From the NCBI GenBank assembly GCA_030765055.1, contig CM060947.1:66194156-66258155 (forward strand): a stretch of DNA of 64,000 bases, given 5' to 3'. The translations under genes and the position numbers were made by a program. Origin of the DNA: Mantis religiosa (Eukaryota; Arthropoda; Insecta; Mantodea; Mantidae). This document shows, piece after piece, positions 33,678 to 44,200 of this stretch. Position 1 is the first letter of the stretch. Every line of letters starts with the position of its first letter. Below the pieces are notes generated by a model. That model was not told the DNA's origin. It saw only the letters and a program-made list of their open reading frames with translations, and ran no database searches.

Positions 33678-35159
33678 ATGGCTATCCTCCAATGGAGCAT
33701 GCGGGGTTTAAGAACACATAGACCAGAACTGGAACTTTTGCTCAGTAAACATAACCCCTTGATGGTATGCTTACAAGAGACTAAGCTACGACCGCGAGAC
33801 AAATTTAAAATCCGACGCTACACACCACTGCGTGTGATATTGACACAGAAGAGGGCATTCCTGCTCACGGGGGCACTATGATGCTCCTCAGGGATGACTT
33901 ATTTGTAGAGCCGGTATAGCTGAAATCTGATGTACAATCTGTAGCTGTAAGGATTAAGCTGCCATCAATCGAATTTTGCATTTGCACTGTATATCTCCCG
34001 CCATCAGATGACCTCTCGTTAATTTACCTTGATGATCTGGTTTCCCAAAGTTCAACACCATTTCTAATAGTTGGAGACTTTAATGCCCATCACCCACTGT
34101 GGGGCTCAACTCGGGCATGTTCGAGAGGCCACCTCATTGCAAAATTTTTGGAGAACAATAACTTGGTTCTCCTGAATTCCGGAGAGCCAACGTTCCTTTC
34201 AGACGCCTATAACACCTATTTACACATCGATTTGACAGTATGTTCATCTCAGTTAGCAGTTTCATTGCAGTGGAATGTCATCTCTGATTTACATTCCAGC
34301 GACCACTTCCCATGTCTTCTTAGTCTCTTAGCACACGATGTGTCTGCCTCACGTATCCTTAGATGGCGCTTTGATCGTGCCAACTGGAACCTTTACACCC
34401 AGTTGGCTGCCTTTGATTACAACGAGCCCGATTCTGTGAATGATCTAGTCGATCATCTCACAAAGAAATTCTTTCCGCTGCAGAACAGTCTATTCCACGT
34501 TCGGCTACCCAACCCGGTCGACTTCCTGTCCCATGGTGGAACAACGACTGCCGGAATGCTATTCGTGCTCGTAGACGTGCTCTACGGGTATTTCAACGAC
34601 ACCCTACCCAAAGTAATCTAATTGAGTACAAGAAAGCGCGTGCACAGTGTAGGCAAATAATTAAAAATAGAAAAAAGATCTCATGGAACAACTTTGTCTC
34701 ATCTTATAACAGATGGACACCATCATCTGTTGTATGGGATAGGTTAAGGCGCGTGGCCGGAAAATCAACCCACTTGCCAATCGCTGGTCTGAAAACACCT
34801 GCAGGAGTTGCTGTTGATCCGTTTGTCGTGGCTAACACCTTCGGCTGTGCTTTCGCTCAGGTGTCTAGCTCAAGTAATTATGCTCCTGAGTTTATCTCAA
34901 TTAAGAGTGTTTAGTTCCAGAAACCTTGAAGACTATAACCGCCTCTTAACCTTGGCGGAGTTAGAACACGCTCTTTCATCATCGTGACTGACAGCACCAG
35001 GACCGGACGGAATCCACGTTCAATTGTTACAACATCTCTCACCTGAAGGTAAGGCATTCCTGCTCGAGGTCTATAACCGTGTTTGGGTTAATGCCACGTT
35101 TCCGGACAAGTGGCGAGAAGCCACCATTATACCTATCTTGAAAGCTGGCAAGGACGGTC
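33678..35159 (+). pseudogene. ORF2 of non-LTR element: endonuclease and start of reverse transcriptase
   Basis: The start reads ILQWSMRGLRTHRPELELLL and VCLQETKL, the N-terminal signature of apurinic-type endonucleases in Jockey-like elements. VGDFNAHHPLWGS lies near 34070 and SDHFPC near 34300, both conserved endonuclease segments. Later APGPDGIHVQLLQHL and IIPILKAGKDG mark the start of the RT domain. In-frame stops near 33880, 33917, 34621, 34913 and 34985 break the gene. It ends at 35159, before the RT active site. Confidence 0.8.
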
Positions 35160-35646
35160 AGTAGTAAGGGCCTGACCTAGGCCAAACCGGAAGTCGACTT
35201 GAGCCAACCGAGTTAGGCCAGTCGTCACACGGACTTGGTCCGAGTTAGGCCACTTGGGCCGAGTTAGGCCACTTTTTAGGACCGAGCTAGGCCAGTCGAC
35301 TTCTGGTTGAGCGTAAGTCAGGCTCCCCACGCGCCGCACTCGCCCGCCCGCGCGCCCACGCCCACCCGCGCGCACCCACACCGACCCACCTCCCACGCCG
35401 ACCCACCTCCCACGCCCACCCGCGCGCCCCGTGCACCCACGCGCCCCGTGCACCCTCTCTGCGCGCCCACCACTCACTGCATCACCCACTAACTTCATCA
35501 CCCACTCACTGCATCACCCACACACACCTTTCACTGACTGCATCACCCACTCACACCCTCCACTCCCGACGGCTGGCGGCGACGTGAAAGAGAGGACGTG
35601 GGAGGCTGAGGGATATGTGATGCGGAGGGATACAATGAAATGAAAA
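35160..35646 (+). repeat. Left terminal inverted repeat of Polinton
   Basis: Matches the reverse complement of 53585-54003. The inner part holds GC-rich tandem repeats (CCCACC/GCGCGC type, 35335-35470) and CACCCACTCACTGCATCACC repeats (35470-35560). Copy number differs between the two ends and explains the 487 against 419 length. Short (GAGTTAGGCC) repeats near the tip are also shared. Confidence 0.93.
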
Positions 35647-35672
35647 AAGTAGTTCCAAAAATTAGAGTATAT

Positions 35673-36126
35673 TTATGAAGAAGCGTAATGCTTTACATAT
35701 GTTTGTTGGTTTTTAGTAATGACGTACTTATCGGGACTATGGTAGGTTTGGGGATAATTAAAGGCGTATGGATAATAAATCCGTTCGCCTGTCATTTGAT
35801 AATACCCCTCAAAGTCCCAATAACAGCCGATGCAGTTAATGCGAAAAGGAGGTATGGGGCACATTGAAGGAATGGGGTTATAAGCTTGGTAATCTGAACG
35901 GCAACCAATGTATGAGTATTTTGGATGATGATCGGTGCATCTCGTCCATTTGTCGAACATGTCTTGGCAGTTGGGTGGGAGTTGGTTCCACACTTTGTCG
36001 ACATCCTGAGGTGGATAATGGACGAGGTAGTCCCCTAAGTCTGCAATAATGGTTCTCTCGTGGTTGTTGAGGGACCATAGGGTACATCCGGCCCTAAGAT
36101 ATTTGCACATTACTACCGCCATTCCT
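35673..36126 (-). CDS. Hypothetical Polinton protein, paralogue A
   Basis: The minus-strand frame is open to 36167, but the ATG at 36126 (MAVVMCKYLRAGC) matches the start of the neighbouring paralogue and follows a good acceptor (CTCCTTTTAG), so this start is preferred. The product of about 150 residues has LNNHERTIIADL and PPQDVDKVWNQL shared with its neighbour, several cysteines and an aromatic-rich C-terminus. It lies next to the inverted repeat. Function unknown. Confidence 0.5.
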
Positions 36127-36145
36127 AAAAGGAGAAAAAAGAGAT

Positions 36146-36445
36146 TTATTTTGGGCAAAAAGGACATACGGAAATGAAACGTGCAGGACCGTCAATGTGT
36201 GAGCGCTGCCCTTGTTGGTTCCAATGGATTTCACAACGTTTAAATTTGGCGAAGGAAATTTGGCTTTCCAAATTGAGGGAATTCCAAACGCGATCAACAT
36301 CAAGAGGGGGGAATTTTTGGAGTTGATGAGTTGGCAATCTGGCGATGATGGTGCGTTCTTCGTCGGTGAGGGGAAAGAGATATCGGCAACCCTCGAGGTA
36401 CTTGCACATGATGGCGGCCATTACTGAGAAAGGAAAGAAGAGGTA
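36146..36445 (-). CDS. Hypothetical Polinton protein, paralogue B
   Basis: Minus-strand frame of about 90-113 residues. The approximate start at MAAIMCKYLEGC follows an acceptor-like TTTCCTTTCTCAG; the frame is open to 36487. It shares MCKYL, ERTIIARL and PPLDVDRVWNSL with the gene at 35673-36126 and is shorter at the C-terminus, so the two are tandem duplicates. Function unknown. Confidence 0.5.
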   Translation of the reverse strand, partial: YLFFPFSVMAAIMCKYLEGCRYLFPLTDEERTIIARLPTHQLQKFPPLDVDRVWNSLNLESQISFAKFKRCEIHWNQQGQRSHIDGPARFISVCPFCPK

Positions 36446-36450
36446 TAAAA
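36444..36450 (+). promoter_or_regulatory. TATA box for the coiled-coil gene
   Basis: TATAAAA lies 32 bases upstream of the ATG at 36482 and is shared territory with the divergently oriented paralogue B. Confidence 0.5.
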
Positions 36451-36481
36451 GGCAATGGAACTTGAGCACAGTGGTTTCAAA

Positions 36482-37657
36482 ATGCAAATAATTTTGGTAG
36501 CAATAACATGCTTTTGGTTAGCGAGGGCCGAGGACAGTTGCGTTAGTTTTGGACGATGTGGATTTAGGGTGGATGAGACAGGGTGGTTGAAGAATGCGAC
36601 CATGTGCAGAAAGGATTACGCATTGGCAGGAAATTGTACTTGCGTATATCAAAAGGGTGTAGGATGTAGGTTTAATTCTACCATAATGAACGTGAACGGA
36701 TTGAGAAATGTTTATGAGTGCCTGCGCCCGGTGACTTGGTGCGGAGGTGGGAGTCGCTGTTCAAAATTATATTATGGACAGTTGGATATGGGGCAAATGG
36801 AATGTCCGGAGGGTTATGAGGGGAACGAAAGGTGCGAGTGCGTAAAGGGACGGAAAAAGGGTGAGAAATGTAAATTTTATGGAACTCCGGTAAAAATGTA
36901 TACTGGAGGAAATGCCAGTGTGAGGGTGGAATTATTGGATTGCAGGAAATTGTTAGAGGAGGTGAATGTTCCGGATGGGTTGGAATTGAATTGGAAGATA
37001 ACGCCGGAAGAAACGGAATTGATTTTGGCTTATAATATAGTGAACGAAGTGAACAGTTATTTTTCGGAGAATTTTGTATATATATTTGGAGAGTGTGGGA
37101 ACGGTGAATGGAACCTTGATGTAGGAGGGAAAAAAATGGCAGGGAGAGTCAAGCGCGGTTCCAGATGGAGCGCCGAGGGAAACTTGAGGGTAAGTTCTGA
37201 ATGTGTAGGACGGGATTCGAACGAAGAGGCAAAGAAGGTGTCAGTAAACAGTATTAGAAAGGCTGCGGTAGAGAAATATAAAAACGACATGAATGTAATG
37301 AAGGGAAAGTTGAGAAAGGAATGCGAGGGGAAGTTGAAAAATAAATTGAAAGAGATTGAGGTAGCAAAAGGGGATAAGGAAGCTTGCGAGGAAAGAATGC
37401 GGGAGATGGAGAATGAAATGAGGGTGGTAAGGAGGGAGATAGAGGAAAGGAAGGGGAATTCTAGCAAACAATTTGAATTAGTGAATAAAATTCGAGACAA
37501 TGTGAATAAAATGCAGCAAGAATTTGAAGGATTGTTGCAACTTATAACTAAACTTTATAAAGGATGCCAGGGGCAGGATGATTTGGAGGTGGAGAACTAC
37601 GCTGCAGGATACGACGAAGAGCCTGTAGAAGCACCTGAATATGATCTTAATAAATAA
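36482..37657 (+). CDS. Secreted Cys-rich protein with coiled coil, putative Polinton surface or attachment protein
   Basis: The start ATG at 36482 gives a clear signal peptide (MQIILVAITCFWLARA); the frame is open upstream to 36455 without such a feature. Residues of about 17-150 hold many cysteines (CVSFGRCGF, CECVKG) and N-glycosylation sites. A middle domain of about 100 residues follows, then a long Lys/Glu-rich coiled coil (about residues 255-360) and an acidic tail. There is no transmembrane segment after the signal. A relic of the same gene is at 28.0-29.1 kb, so it is a regular Polinton component. A trimeric fibre-like role is inferred from the coiled coil and secretion only. Confidence 0.6.
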   Translation: MQIILVAITCFWLARAEDSCVSFGRCGFRVDETGWLKNATMCRKDYALAGNCTCVYQKGVGCRFNSTIMNVNGLRNVYECLRPVTWCGGGSRCSKLYYGQLDMGQMECPEGYEGNERCECVKGRKKGEKCKFYGTPVKMYTGGNASVRVELLDCRKLLEEVNVPDGLELNWKITPEETELILAYNIVNEVNSYFSENFVYIFGECGNGEWNLDVGGKKMAGRVKRGSRWSAEGNLRVSSECVGRDSNEEAKKVSVNSIRKAAVEKYKNDMNVMKGKLRKECEGKLKNKLKEIEVAKGDKEACEERMREMENEMRVVRREIEERKGNSSKQFELVNKIRDNVNKMQQEFEGLLQLITKLYKGCQGQDDLEVENYAAGYDEEPVEAPEYDLNK

Positions 37658-37836
37658 GGTAAGTAATGACTAAACTTAAAATTAATGCTGAAATAAAGAA
37701 ACCTATCCTTACTGAACTAAAAAGGAAAAAAAAAGGAGAGGGAAAACCAATTTTGGGAAAAATAAAAAATCTACCTTAAATGGAAGAATAAAGTTTAATG
37801 GAATAAAATAACATTATATAGGAGAGAGATGAATCT

Positions 37837-38229
37837 TTAAACGTCCAAAGACTCTACCAGGCTAGCATTTGGACACTTAATTAGTTTTAATGTGACCAAA
37901 GGCTGCATGGCGTCTAGAACAAAATTTTGTTGGGAAAAGTTTGTTAGTTTAACATTTAAAGATTTATCCTCCTCTCCTGAAAATACTTGTGTAACGATAA
38001 GTTGCTTATCGGAAAGTTTTTGATGTTGGAGTATCATCACTCCGTATTGAATTGGTATTTTAAATCGTATGCGACAGTCAACAATTGCTGTCGCACACGG
38101 AAGAAAACATCGCAGCTTTGGGTTTAGGACGGTGAATGTCCCGTCTGGGTTTTCTATTGGTGGGAAATCACCAACTGGAGTAGTCCCTAAGGGGTTCCAA
38201 TATATGAGTTCCCTGTTAGAGAGATCCAT
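37837..38229 (-). CDS. dUTPase-fold-like protein
   Basis: 130 residues on the minus strand. The core IPIQYGVMILQHQKLSDKQL, then VTQVFSGEEDKSLNVKLTNF and a VLDAMQPLVTLKLIKC end follow the beta-strand spacing of trimeric dUTPases (IPxGYYGxI, GVIDxDYRG, FxxxxGDxIAQLI). The catalytic Asp/Gly/Arg residues of the true enzyme are not kept, so a binding or structural role is more likely than dUTP hydrolysis. Family assignment is by eye and tentative. Confidence 0.4.
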   Translation of the reverse strand: MDLSNRELIYWNPLGTTPVGDFPPIENPDGTFTVLNPKLRCFLPCATAIVDCRIRFKIPIQYGVMILQHQKLSDKQLIVTQVFSGEEDKSLNVKLTNFSQQNFVLDAMQPLVTLKLIKCPNASLVESLDV

Positions 38230-38293
38230 CTGAAAGGAAATAAAGTAGAATCAGAAAATGATGATGAGAAACTAAAAAGTAAGGAGAGGAAGA

Positions 38294-39100
38294 CTAAGCA
38301 CAGTACTTATAGCTTGAAAATCTTGAATTTTGGAGAAGCGCTGCAAACGCCAGATGCTTTAGCAAAGGAGGTGAAGGTTTGCAAATAAAGCAGGAGCAGG
38401 AAGGTGAGGTGCAATTGAACTTGGACAGCTGTATAATGAAAGGAATTTGTTCATGTTGGAAAAGCCATCCCGTTGTAGTAACATGAACGTCGCGAATAAA
38501 GCGCATTCTAAAGGCACCTTTGTCATTAAAGTAGCCAACAATTGCAAAACGAAAGAATGTAAATTCAATGCATGAGAAGATATCCAGAGCAATATTTAGC
38601 CAGGAAATAGAATGGCGAAGCGGGAAGCTTACATCGTTCATAATGGAAATTTGAAAATTAATTTGGAAAGAGACGTCTTCTGAAGAAACCGTGAATGTAT
38701 TATACCCACGCATCTGGTCATAGAATATCCATTCAAGATATAAATTTTGAAAGGCAAAACATGTACCAACAATTCCATGAAAACCATGGGTGTGACATGG
38801 TTCAACAAAATTAGATAGAAAGGAATTCGAAATATCGTTATGCTGCGTTAGAAAAATGAAAATATTAGGAACCGAGCAAGCGGGGTGAACATCAGAGGGA
38901 AGAAAATCAAAGTTAGGGTCTAGAGATGCACAAAATTCGCCGATAAGAACTGCAGGAATGTCATCTAAAGCAAGCGAATGAAGAATTTTAGCAACAGCTG
39001 ACGAATGATCAGGAAGATTGGTAGAAGAGAATGTAGGAAGAAAATCATAGGAGGGGAATTGCTGTTCAAGATGGTTGAAAAGAGTTGTTTCGGAGAACAT
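38294..39100 (-). CDS. Hypothetical Polinton protein with C-terminal CxCxxC motif
   Basis: 268 residues on the minus strand, open and starting at an ATG. The N-terminal half is acidic and hydrophobic. Near the C-terminus a cysteine cluster (CTSPSCSCFICKPSPPLLKHL) could bind zinc and resembles a short CxCxxC-Pro-Pro motif I associate with other aquatic and invertebrate viral elements, without certainty. It lies in a minus-strand cluster with the genes at 37837 and 39133. Function unknown. Confidence 0.5.
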   Translation of the reverse strand: MFSETTLFNHLEQQFPSYDFLPTFSSTNLPDHSSAVAKILHSLALDDIPAVLIGEFCASLDPNFDFLPSDVHPACSVPNIFIFLTQHNDISNSFLSNFVEPCHTHGFHGIVGTCFAFQNLYLEWIFYDQMRGYNTFTVSSEDVSFQINFQISIMNDVSFPLRHSISWLNIALDIFSCIEFTFFRFAIVGYFNDKGAFRMRFIRDVHVTTTGWLFQHEQIPFIIQLSKFNCTSPSCSCFICKPSPPLLKHLAFAALLQNSRFSSYKYCA

Positions 39101-39132
39101 GATTAGACCTAGAAAAATAAAAAAATCAATTT

Positions 39133-39681
39133 TTAATCACGATTGAGGTACTGAGAGATATCCCAATGAGGGTAAACAGAGGGATAATTTGTTTTTGGAG
39201 CATGAGAGTGATAAAACCAAAGAGGTGGTTCAAGAGTAAGCTCTACTTCAAAGAACTTAAAAGTTTTATGACAACACCCAAGGTATATAGAGGGTTGGTT
39301 GTACAAATAATTCCAAAGACAATCATGATTCCCAAAGGTGTGAATTTTACAAAACACCCTTAAGCAAGTTACCTTTCGTTTCCATAAAGGAAGATTTAAA
39401 TCCAATGGTTTACTTGCAACCGATTCAGGAGAGAACGAGAATTTAACTTTACATTTTGGGCACTTAATGTCATGCATCTCGTTTTCAACGTACACATAAT
39501 AGAAAGTGAATGGTTTAACATCGCGAATTGAAAGAATGGGAGGTTTAAGAGTTTTAAGAAGAGAGTAGCCAGCACAAATATAGGAACCGCATAGAAAACA
39601 GGTAATGGAATGGCATGGAGGCACACAATCAGCATACATCTGCAAAGAGCAATGAATGCTTTTAAAGATATGTACAGGCAA
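39133..39681 (-). CDS. Cys/His-rich zinc-binding-type Polinton protein
   Basis: 182 residues on the minus strand. Cysteines cluster in CVPPCHSITCFLC, CPKCKVKF and CLRVFCKIH...HDC, suggesting two or three zinc sites. The C-terminal LEPPLWFYHSHA is conserved in the relic at 25522-25755. It may be a regulatory or nucleic-acid-binding protein. No named family recognised. Confidence 0.55.
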   Translation of the reverse strand: MPVHIFKSIHCSLQMYADCVPPCHSITCFLCGSYICAGYSLLKTLKPPILSIRDVKPFTFYYVYVENEMHDIKCPKCKVKFSFSPESVASKPLDLNLPLWKRKVTCLRVFCKIHTFGNHDCLWNYLYNQPSIYLGCCHKTFKFFEVELTLEPPLWFYHSHAPKTNYPSVYPHWDISQYLNRD

Positions 39682-39808
39682 ATTAAAAAAAGCATACAGG
39701 AAAAAACGAAAACTACTTACTCTTTGCAGTTATTTTTTGTTGACAACAAGCTAAATTGAAACTGTTGAAAAACTGGTGCTGTAAAAGAAGTTAAAGAATA
39801 ATTAGAAA

Positions 39809-40668
39809 TGATAGTCCTGTCTTAAAAAGTGATTAAAACAAGAAAAATATGAAATAATTCTAAGTCCTGTCTTAAAAAGTGATTAAAACAAGAGAAATAT
39901 GAAATAATTCTAAGGCCTGTCTTAAAAAGTGATTAAAACAAGAAAAATATGAAATAATTCTAAGGCCTGTCTTAAAAAGTGATTAAAACAAGAAAAATAT
40001 GAAATAATTCTAAGTCCTGTCTTAAAAAGTGATTAAAACAAGAAAAATACGAAATATTTCTAAGTCCTGTCTTAAAAAGCGATTAAAACAAGAAAAATGT
40101 GAAATAATTCTAAGTCCTGTCTTAAAAAGTGATTAAAACAAGAAAAATATGAAATAATTCTAAGTCCTGTCTTAAAAAGTGATTAAAACAATAAAAATAT
40201 GAAATAATTCTAAGTTCTGTTTTCAAAAAGTGATTAAAACAAGAAAAAATATGAAATAATTCTAAGTCCTGTCTTAAAAAGTGATTAAAACAAGAAAAAT
40301 ATGAAATAATTCTAAGTCCTGTCTTAAAAAGTGATTAAAACAAGAAAAATATAAATATAATTGTAAGTCCTATCTTAAAAAGTGATTAAGACAAGAAAAA
40401 TATGAAATAATTCTAAGTTCTGTCTTAAAAAGTGATTAAAACAAGAGAAATATGAAATAATTCTAAGTCCTGTCTTAAAAAGTGATTAAAACAATAAAAA
40501 TATGAAATAATTCTAAGTCCTGTCTTAAAAAGTGATTAAAACAAGAAAAATATAAAATAATTCTAAGTCCTGTCTTAAAAAGTAATTAAAATAATAAAAA
40601 TATGAAATAATTCTAAGTTCTGTCTTAAAAAGTGATTAAAACAAGAAAAATATAAAATAATTCTAAGT
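39809..40668. repeat. 50-bp tandem repeat, about 17 copies
   Basis: Units contain TCCTGTCTTAAAAAGTGATT and then an AAAACAAGAAAAATATGAAA-like part, total 50 bases. Copies differ by single bases (AAGGCC or AAGTCC, ATAAAA or AGAAAA) and one has an inserted base (near 40220). No open frame runs through. It sits between the minus-strand gene cluster and the PolB gene, the usual place of a divergent control region. Confidence 0.95.
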
Positions 40669-40844
40669 CCTAATGCAAATGGAACAAAAAATGTTTAAGT
40701 TCAAAACAGTAAAAAGTTTAAGTTCAGATTCTGATACTCACCAGCATAGGTTCCTGCAGCAACTGAAAATGAGATGAACTTCCGCCAAAAACCTGGGTTT
40801 ATATTCAATTCTTCACGAGTTAACACAGGAACTTGCGGTTAATC

Positions 40845-41092
40845 AAGGCAGCTCCAAAGAGCTGCACACGACCCTTTGCACACGCAAGCAAGGCAGCTCC
40901 AAAGAGCTGCACACGACCCTTTGCACGCGCAAGCAAGACAGCTCCAAAGAGCTGCACACGACCCTTTGCACACGCTCCCTGCACAGAAGCCGTGCGCAAA
41001 AGACTGGCAGGAGGAGAGGGAAAGCCCCGACCCATTGCACACGCGGCCTGCACAGAAGCCGTGCGCAAAAGACTGGCAGGAGAGGGAAAGCC
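40845..41092. repeat. Two short tandem repeat families upstream of PolB
   Basis: A 45-base unit with GGCAGCTCCAAAGAGCTGCA occurs three times (40847-40975). Its core AGCTCCAAAGAGCT is a hairpin. A second unit, CCTGCACAGAAGCCGTGCGC plus AAAAGACTGGCAGG, occurs twice (40978-41085). Frames through them on both strands are repeat artefacts. Confidence 0.85.
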
Positions 41093-41130
41093 CAAAGAGT
41101 TTTAGAAGGGAAGACAAGTCAGTTGTCGCT

Positions 41131-41200
41131 CTAGGAGAGTATAATATAGAAAGCTTAGAGGGACGGCGGGCATTTTGAACGTGAGTGCAAGGTAGGTGCA
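41131..41200 (+). promoter_or_regulatory. Conserved upstream region of PolB
   Basis: The block CTAGGAGAGTATAATA and the following AGAGGGACGGCGGGCATTTT are shared with the fossil fragment at about 25000-25050, also just upstream of a PolB start. TATAATATA at 41140-41148 may act as TATA box. Confidence 0.5.
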
Positions 41201-44200
41201 ATGGAGGAAGAAGACTTATCAAAATATTTCGTGGACGAGTATGATATACCGATTCCCGAGGATGTGCTGCCTAAACAGGAGGAGGCGGTGACGGAATCGG
41301 AGGTAAGAGAGGAACCTCAATTTAACATTATAGAGCATAGGCAAAGAACAATGAAAAAATTGTACCATGGATATTCGGAAACCGATATAGTTGTGCGTTC
41401 AATTCCTGAAGGTGCAGACCCAAGGAACTGGGTTCACAACATGTTTAAGCAATTTTTACAATTTGTTAACGAAAACCTGCTACAAAATTCGCCGGGGTGG
41501 TTGGGAATGTCCATAAGTGATGGTCAACATCCCGATAGACCGTTTAACATGAGCGTTCGAAAATTTGACCAGGTAGACCCGGATGTTATTTTGCGCTCTA
41601 TTGAGCGAGTCATGCAAAGTAAAAAAGACTTTTTAATGAAGGGGCCGCTTAAAATAAACTGTATGTGGACGAAGGAAGTCCTGGGTTCGTGAATGCAAAA
41701 CGAATAAAGGAATTATAGAAATACGAAACGCTGACAGAATGTGTCTGGCTAGAGCTATATCAGTTTGCAAAGCTAAGATAGACCACGATGAAGCTTACAG
41801 CAGTATTCGGAGGAGGAAATATATGCAACTGGATAGAGCAAAAGCTTTGTGCCACTCTATTGGGAAGGGAAATGAAGTATGTTCCCTGGATGATGTGAAA
41901 GCGTTTGAAGGCATCTTACCCGGGTATTGTATTACAGTATTTGGAGATCATACCGGTAAAAATGTTTTGTACAAACCAAATACGCTTACCGATAAATGTA
42001 TTGATATCATGTACCACGAATGTCACATCAATGCTATTGTTCAATTGCACCAAGCCTTTAAATGTCGTTGGTACTGCAGATACTGTAATGTTCCATGTAA
42101 GGTGCGAAAGGAAAAACACAAGTGCGATAAAAGATGTACTAAGCGCCATCTTGACCGCCATTTTCAAATGAAAACTTACGTGTCTTGCGAAGCTTGTAAT
42201 CGTCAGTTTAATGGACGCCAGTGCTTTGAAAATCACTTAAAGAAGGGAATCTTTTATGGGAAACAGTTTTCCGTATGTGATGTTGAGAAAGCCTGCTTAA
42301 ATTGTGATAAACTGTGTAGTACAAGAAACAGAAGAACGCAGCACCAGTGCGGGGAGAAATATTGCAGTAATTGTAAGAATCATGTAGAGGGGAATCATTT
42401 ATGCTACATTCAACCGTATAAGGCCTCTTTATCCAAGAAACGCTTTATATTTATGTTTTCGACTTCGAATGTACACAAGACTCCGTGTATGAAGAAAATC
42501 CAGAAGTGCGTTTACATGAGCCCAATTAGTGTGTCTTGTATCAGGCATGTTCAAAATGTATAAACGAAAACACTGCTTACTGTACGCAATGCGGAATGAG
42601 GGAGTGGGTGTAGGATAAGGATACGGTGAAAAATATTTTAGAGCATGCTACTCAAGCTAGATTTAAAACCTGGGATGTAGTTGTATTAGCCCATAATTTA
42701 CGATTCTACGATGGACAATTTATTTTGAAGCATATGGTGGGCACTTTGAAATGGGAACCCGAACTTATCATAAATGGAAACCGAATATATCGAATAAGGT
42801 ACTTAAATGTAACGTTCCTTGATACGCTAAATTTTATACCTATGGCCCTTTCGCGGTTCTCCAAAACCTTTCAACTTCAGGAGTGTAAGGGCTACTTTCC
42901 ATATCTTTTTAACACTAGGGAAAATCAAAGATATATCGGTCCCATTCCGGATAAAAAATATTTTTCCCCCGACAATATGTTCGAATTCGAACGTAAAGAT
43001 TTCGAGGAGTGGCACTTAAAAATGGTAAATGATTCACACGTGTTCAACATGCAGGAGGAAATGGTGAAGTATTGCAAGTCCGACGTTCGCCTGTTATTTT
43101 TGGGAGCAACGAAATTTCGGAAAGAATTCATGGACGAAAATGACATCGTTCCTTTCAGAGAATGTGTTACCATCGCTAATGCCTGTATGAACGTGTACAG
43201 GAAAAGGTTTATGCCCATTAACAAAATTCCCGTCATTCCACAAGGAGGGTATCGCCTAGGCGATATTCATTCTCGAATGGCTTGTATTTGGTTGGCGTGT
43301 TTGGAGCTGAAAAATCACATCATTATTCAGTATGCTTACAGGGGTAGAGAAATTAAAATTTTGGGACACAGGGTGGATGGTTACAGAGAGGATCGATCAG
43401 TGTATCTTTTCCATGGTTGCTTTTTTCATGGATGCCAAAAGTGCTTCCCGAATCGTCATTCCAAAATATATGCTTCGGGCGATGAAACTCACGCCTCTAG
43501 ATTGGAGGGTACCGAAAGAATAACTGAAAAAAAAGAGATGCAGGATATACGGTAACGGAAATGTGGGAGTGCGAATTTAAAGCGTTAATTCGGGAGAATA
43601 AAGATTTGGCAGCTCACGTTAACCGTTTTTGCAAAGTTTTCCCCGAACCCCTAAACCCTACGGATGCATTCTTTGGAGGCCGCACCAACTGTACCAAAGT
43701 GCATCGTGAAGTACAAGGGGAGGAGAAAATGTTTTATTATGACGTATGCAGCTTGTATCCCTACGTGAATAAGACGAAACTCTATCCGGTTGATCATCGC
43801 ATAATTTACGTGGATAACTTCCCAAATATTCATGATGTTAAAGGAGGTTTGATAAAGTGTTCGATATTACCTCCTGAAAGTCTCTATCACCCCGTGCTGC
43901 CCTCAAGAATTAAGGGAAAGCTTATGTTCCCCCTCTGTCATACGTGTGCAGAGGAAAAGAGGCAAAACGAGTGCGAACACACAGACGAAGATAGATGTTT
44001 GACGGGCACCTGGATCATTGACGAAATTAAGGTTGCACTGCAGAAGGGGTACCAAATATTGGTCATTCACGAAATTTGGGAGTATGAAATGATTCGGTAC
44101 AATCCTAATTCTGGGGAGGAAGGTTTGTTTGAGAAGTATGTAAATACGTATTCGAAACTGAAAATTGAAGCCACAGGCTGGCCTTCCACGTGTACCACGG

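Larger units (their letters stand above)
31441..35159 (+). mobile_element. Jockey-like non-LTR retrotransposon, broken and 3'-truncated
   Basis: A GC-richer 5' region (about 31.45-32.02 kb) precedes ORF1 with CCHC-type cysteine motifs and ORF2 with an endonuclease start and the beginning of a reverse transcriptase. The element stops in the RT where the Polinton inverted repeat begins. Its remainder is not visible at the other end of the Polinton. Several stops and frameshifts show it is dead. Confidence 0.75.

Noticed and set aside
35301..35501. Pro/His or Arg/Gly-rich frames in the inverted repeats
   Set aside because: They arise from GC-rich tandem repeats and are mirrored at the other end.
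37057..37500. Minus-strand frame opposite the coiled-coil gene
   Set aside because: Phe/Ser/Leu-rich shadow of a Lys/Glu-rich coding strand with no motif.
39809..40668. CRISPR-like array
   Set aside because: The 50-bp units are contiguous without unique spacers, and the context is an animal Polinton.
40820..41222. Several repetitive Cys/Ala/Leu-rich frames on both strands
   Set aside because: They are translations of the 45-bp and related tandem repeats upstream of PolB.
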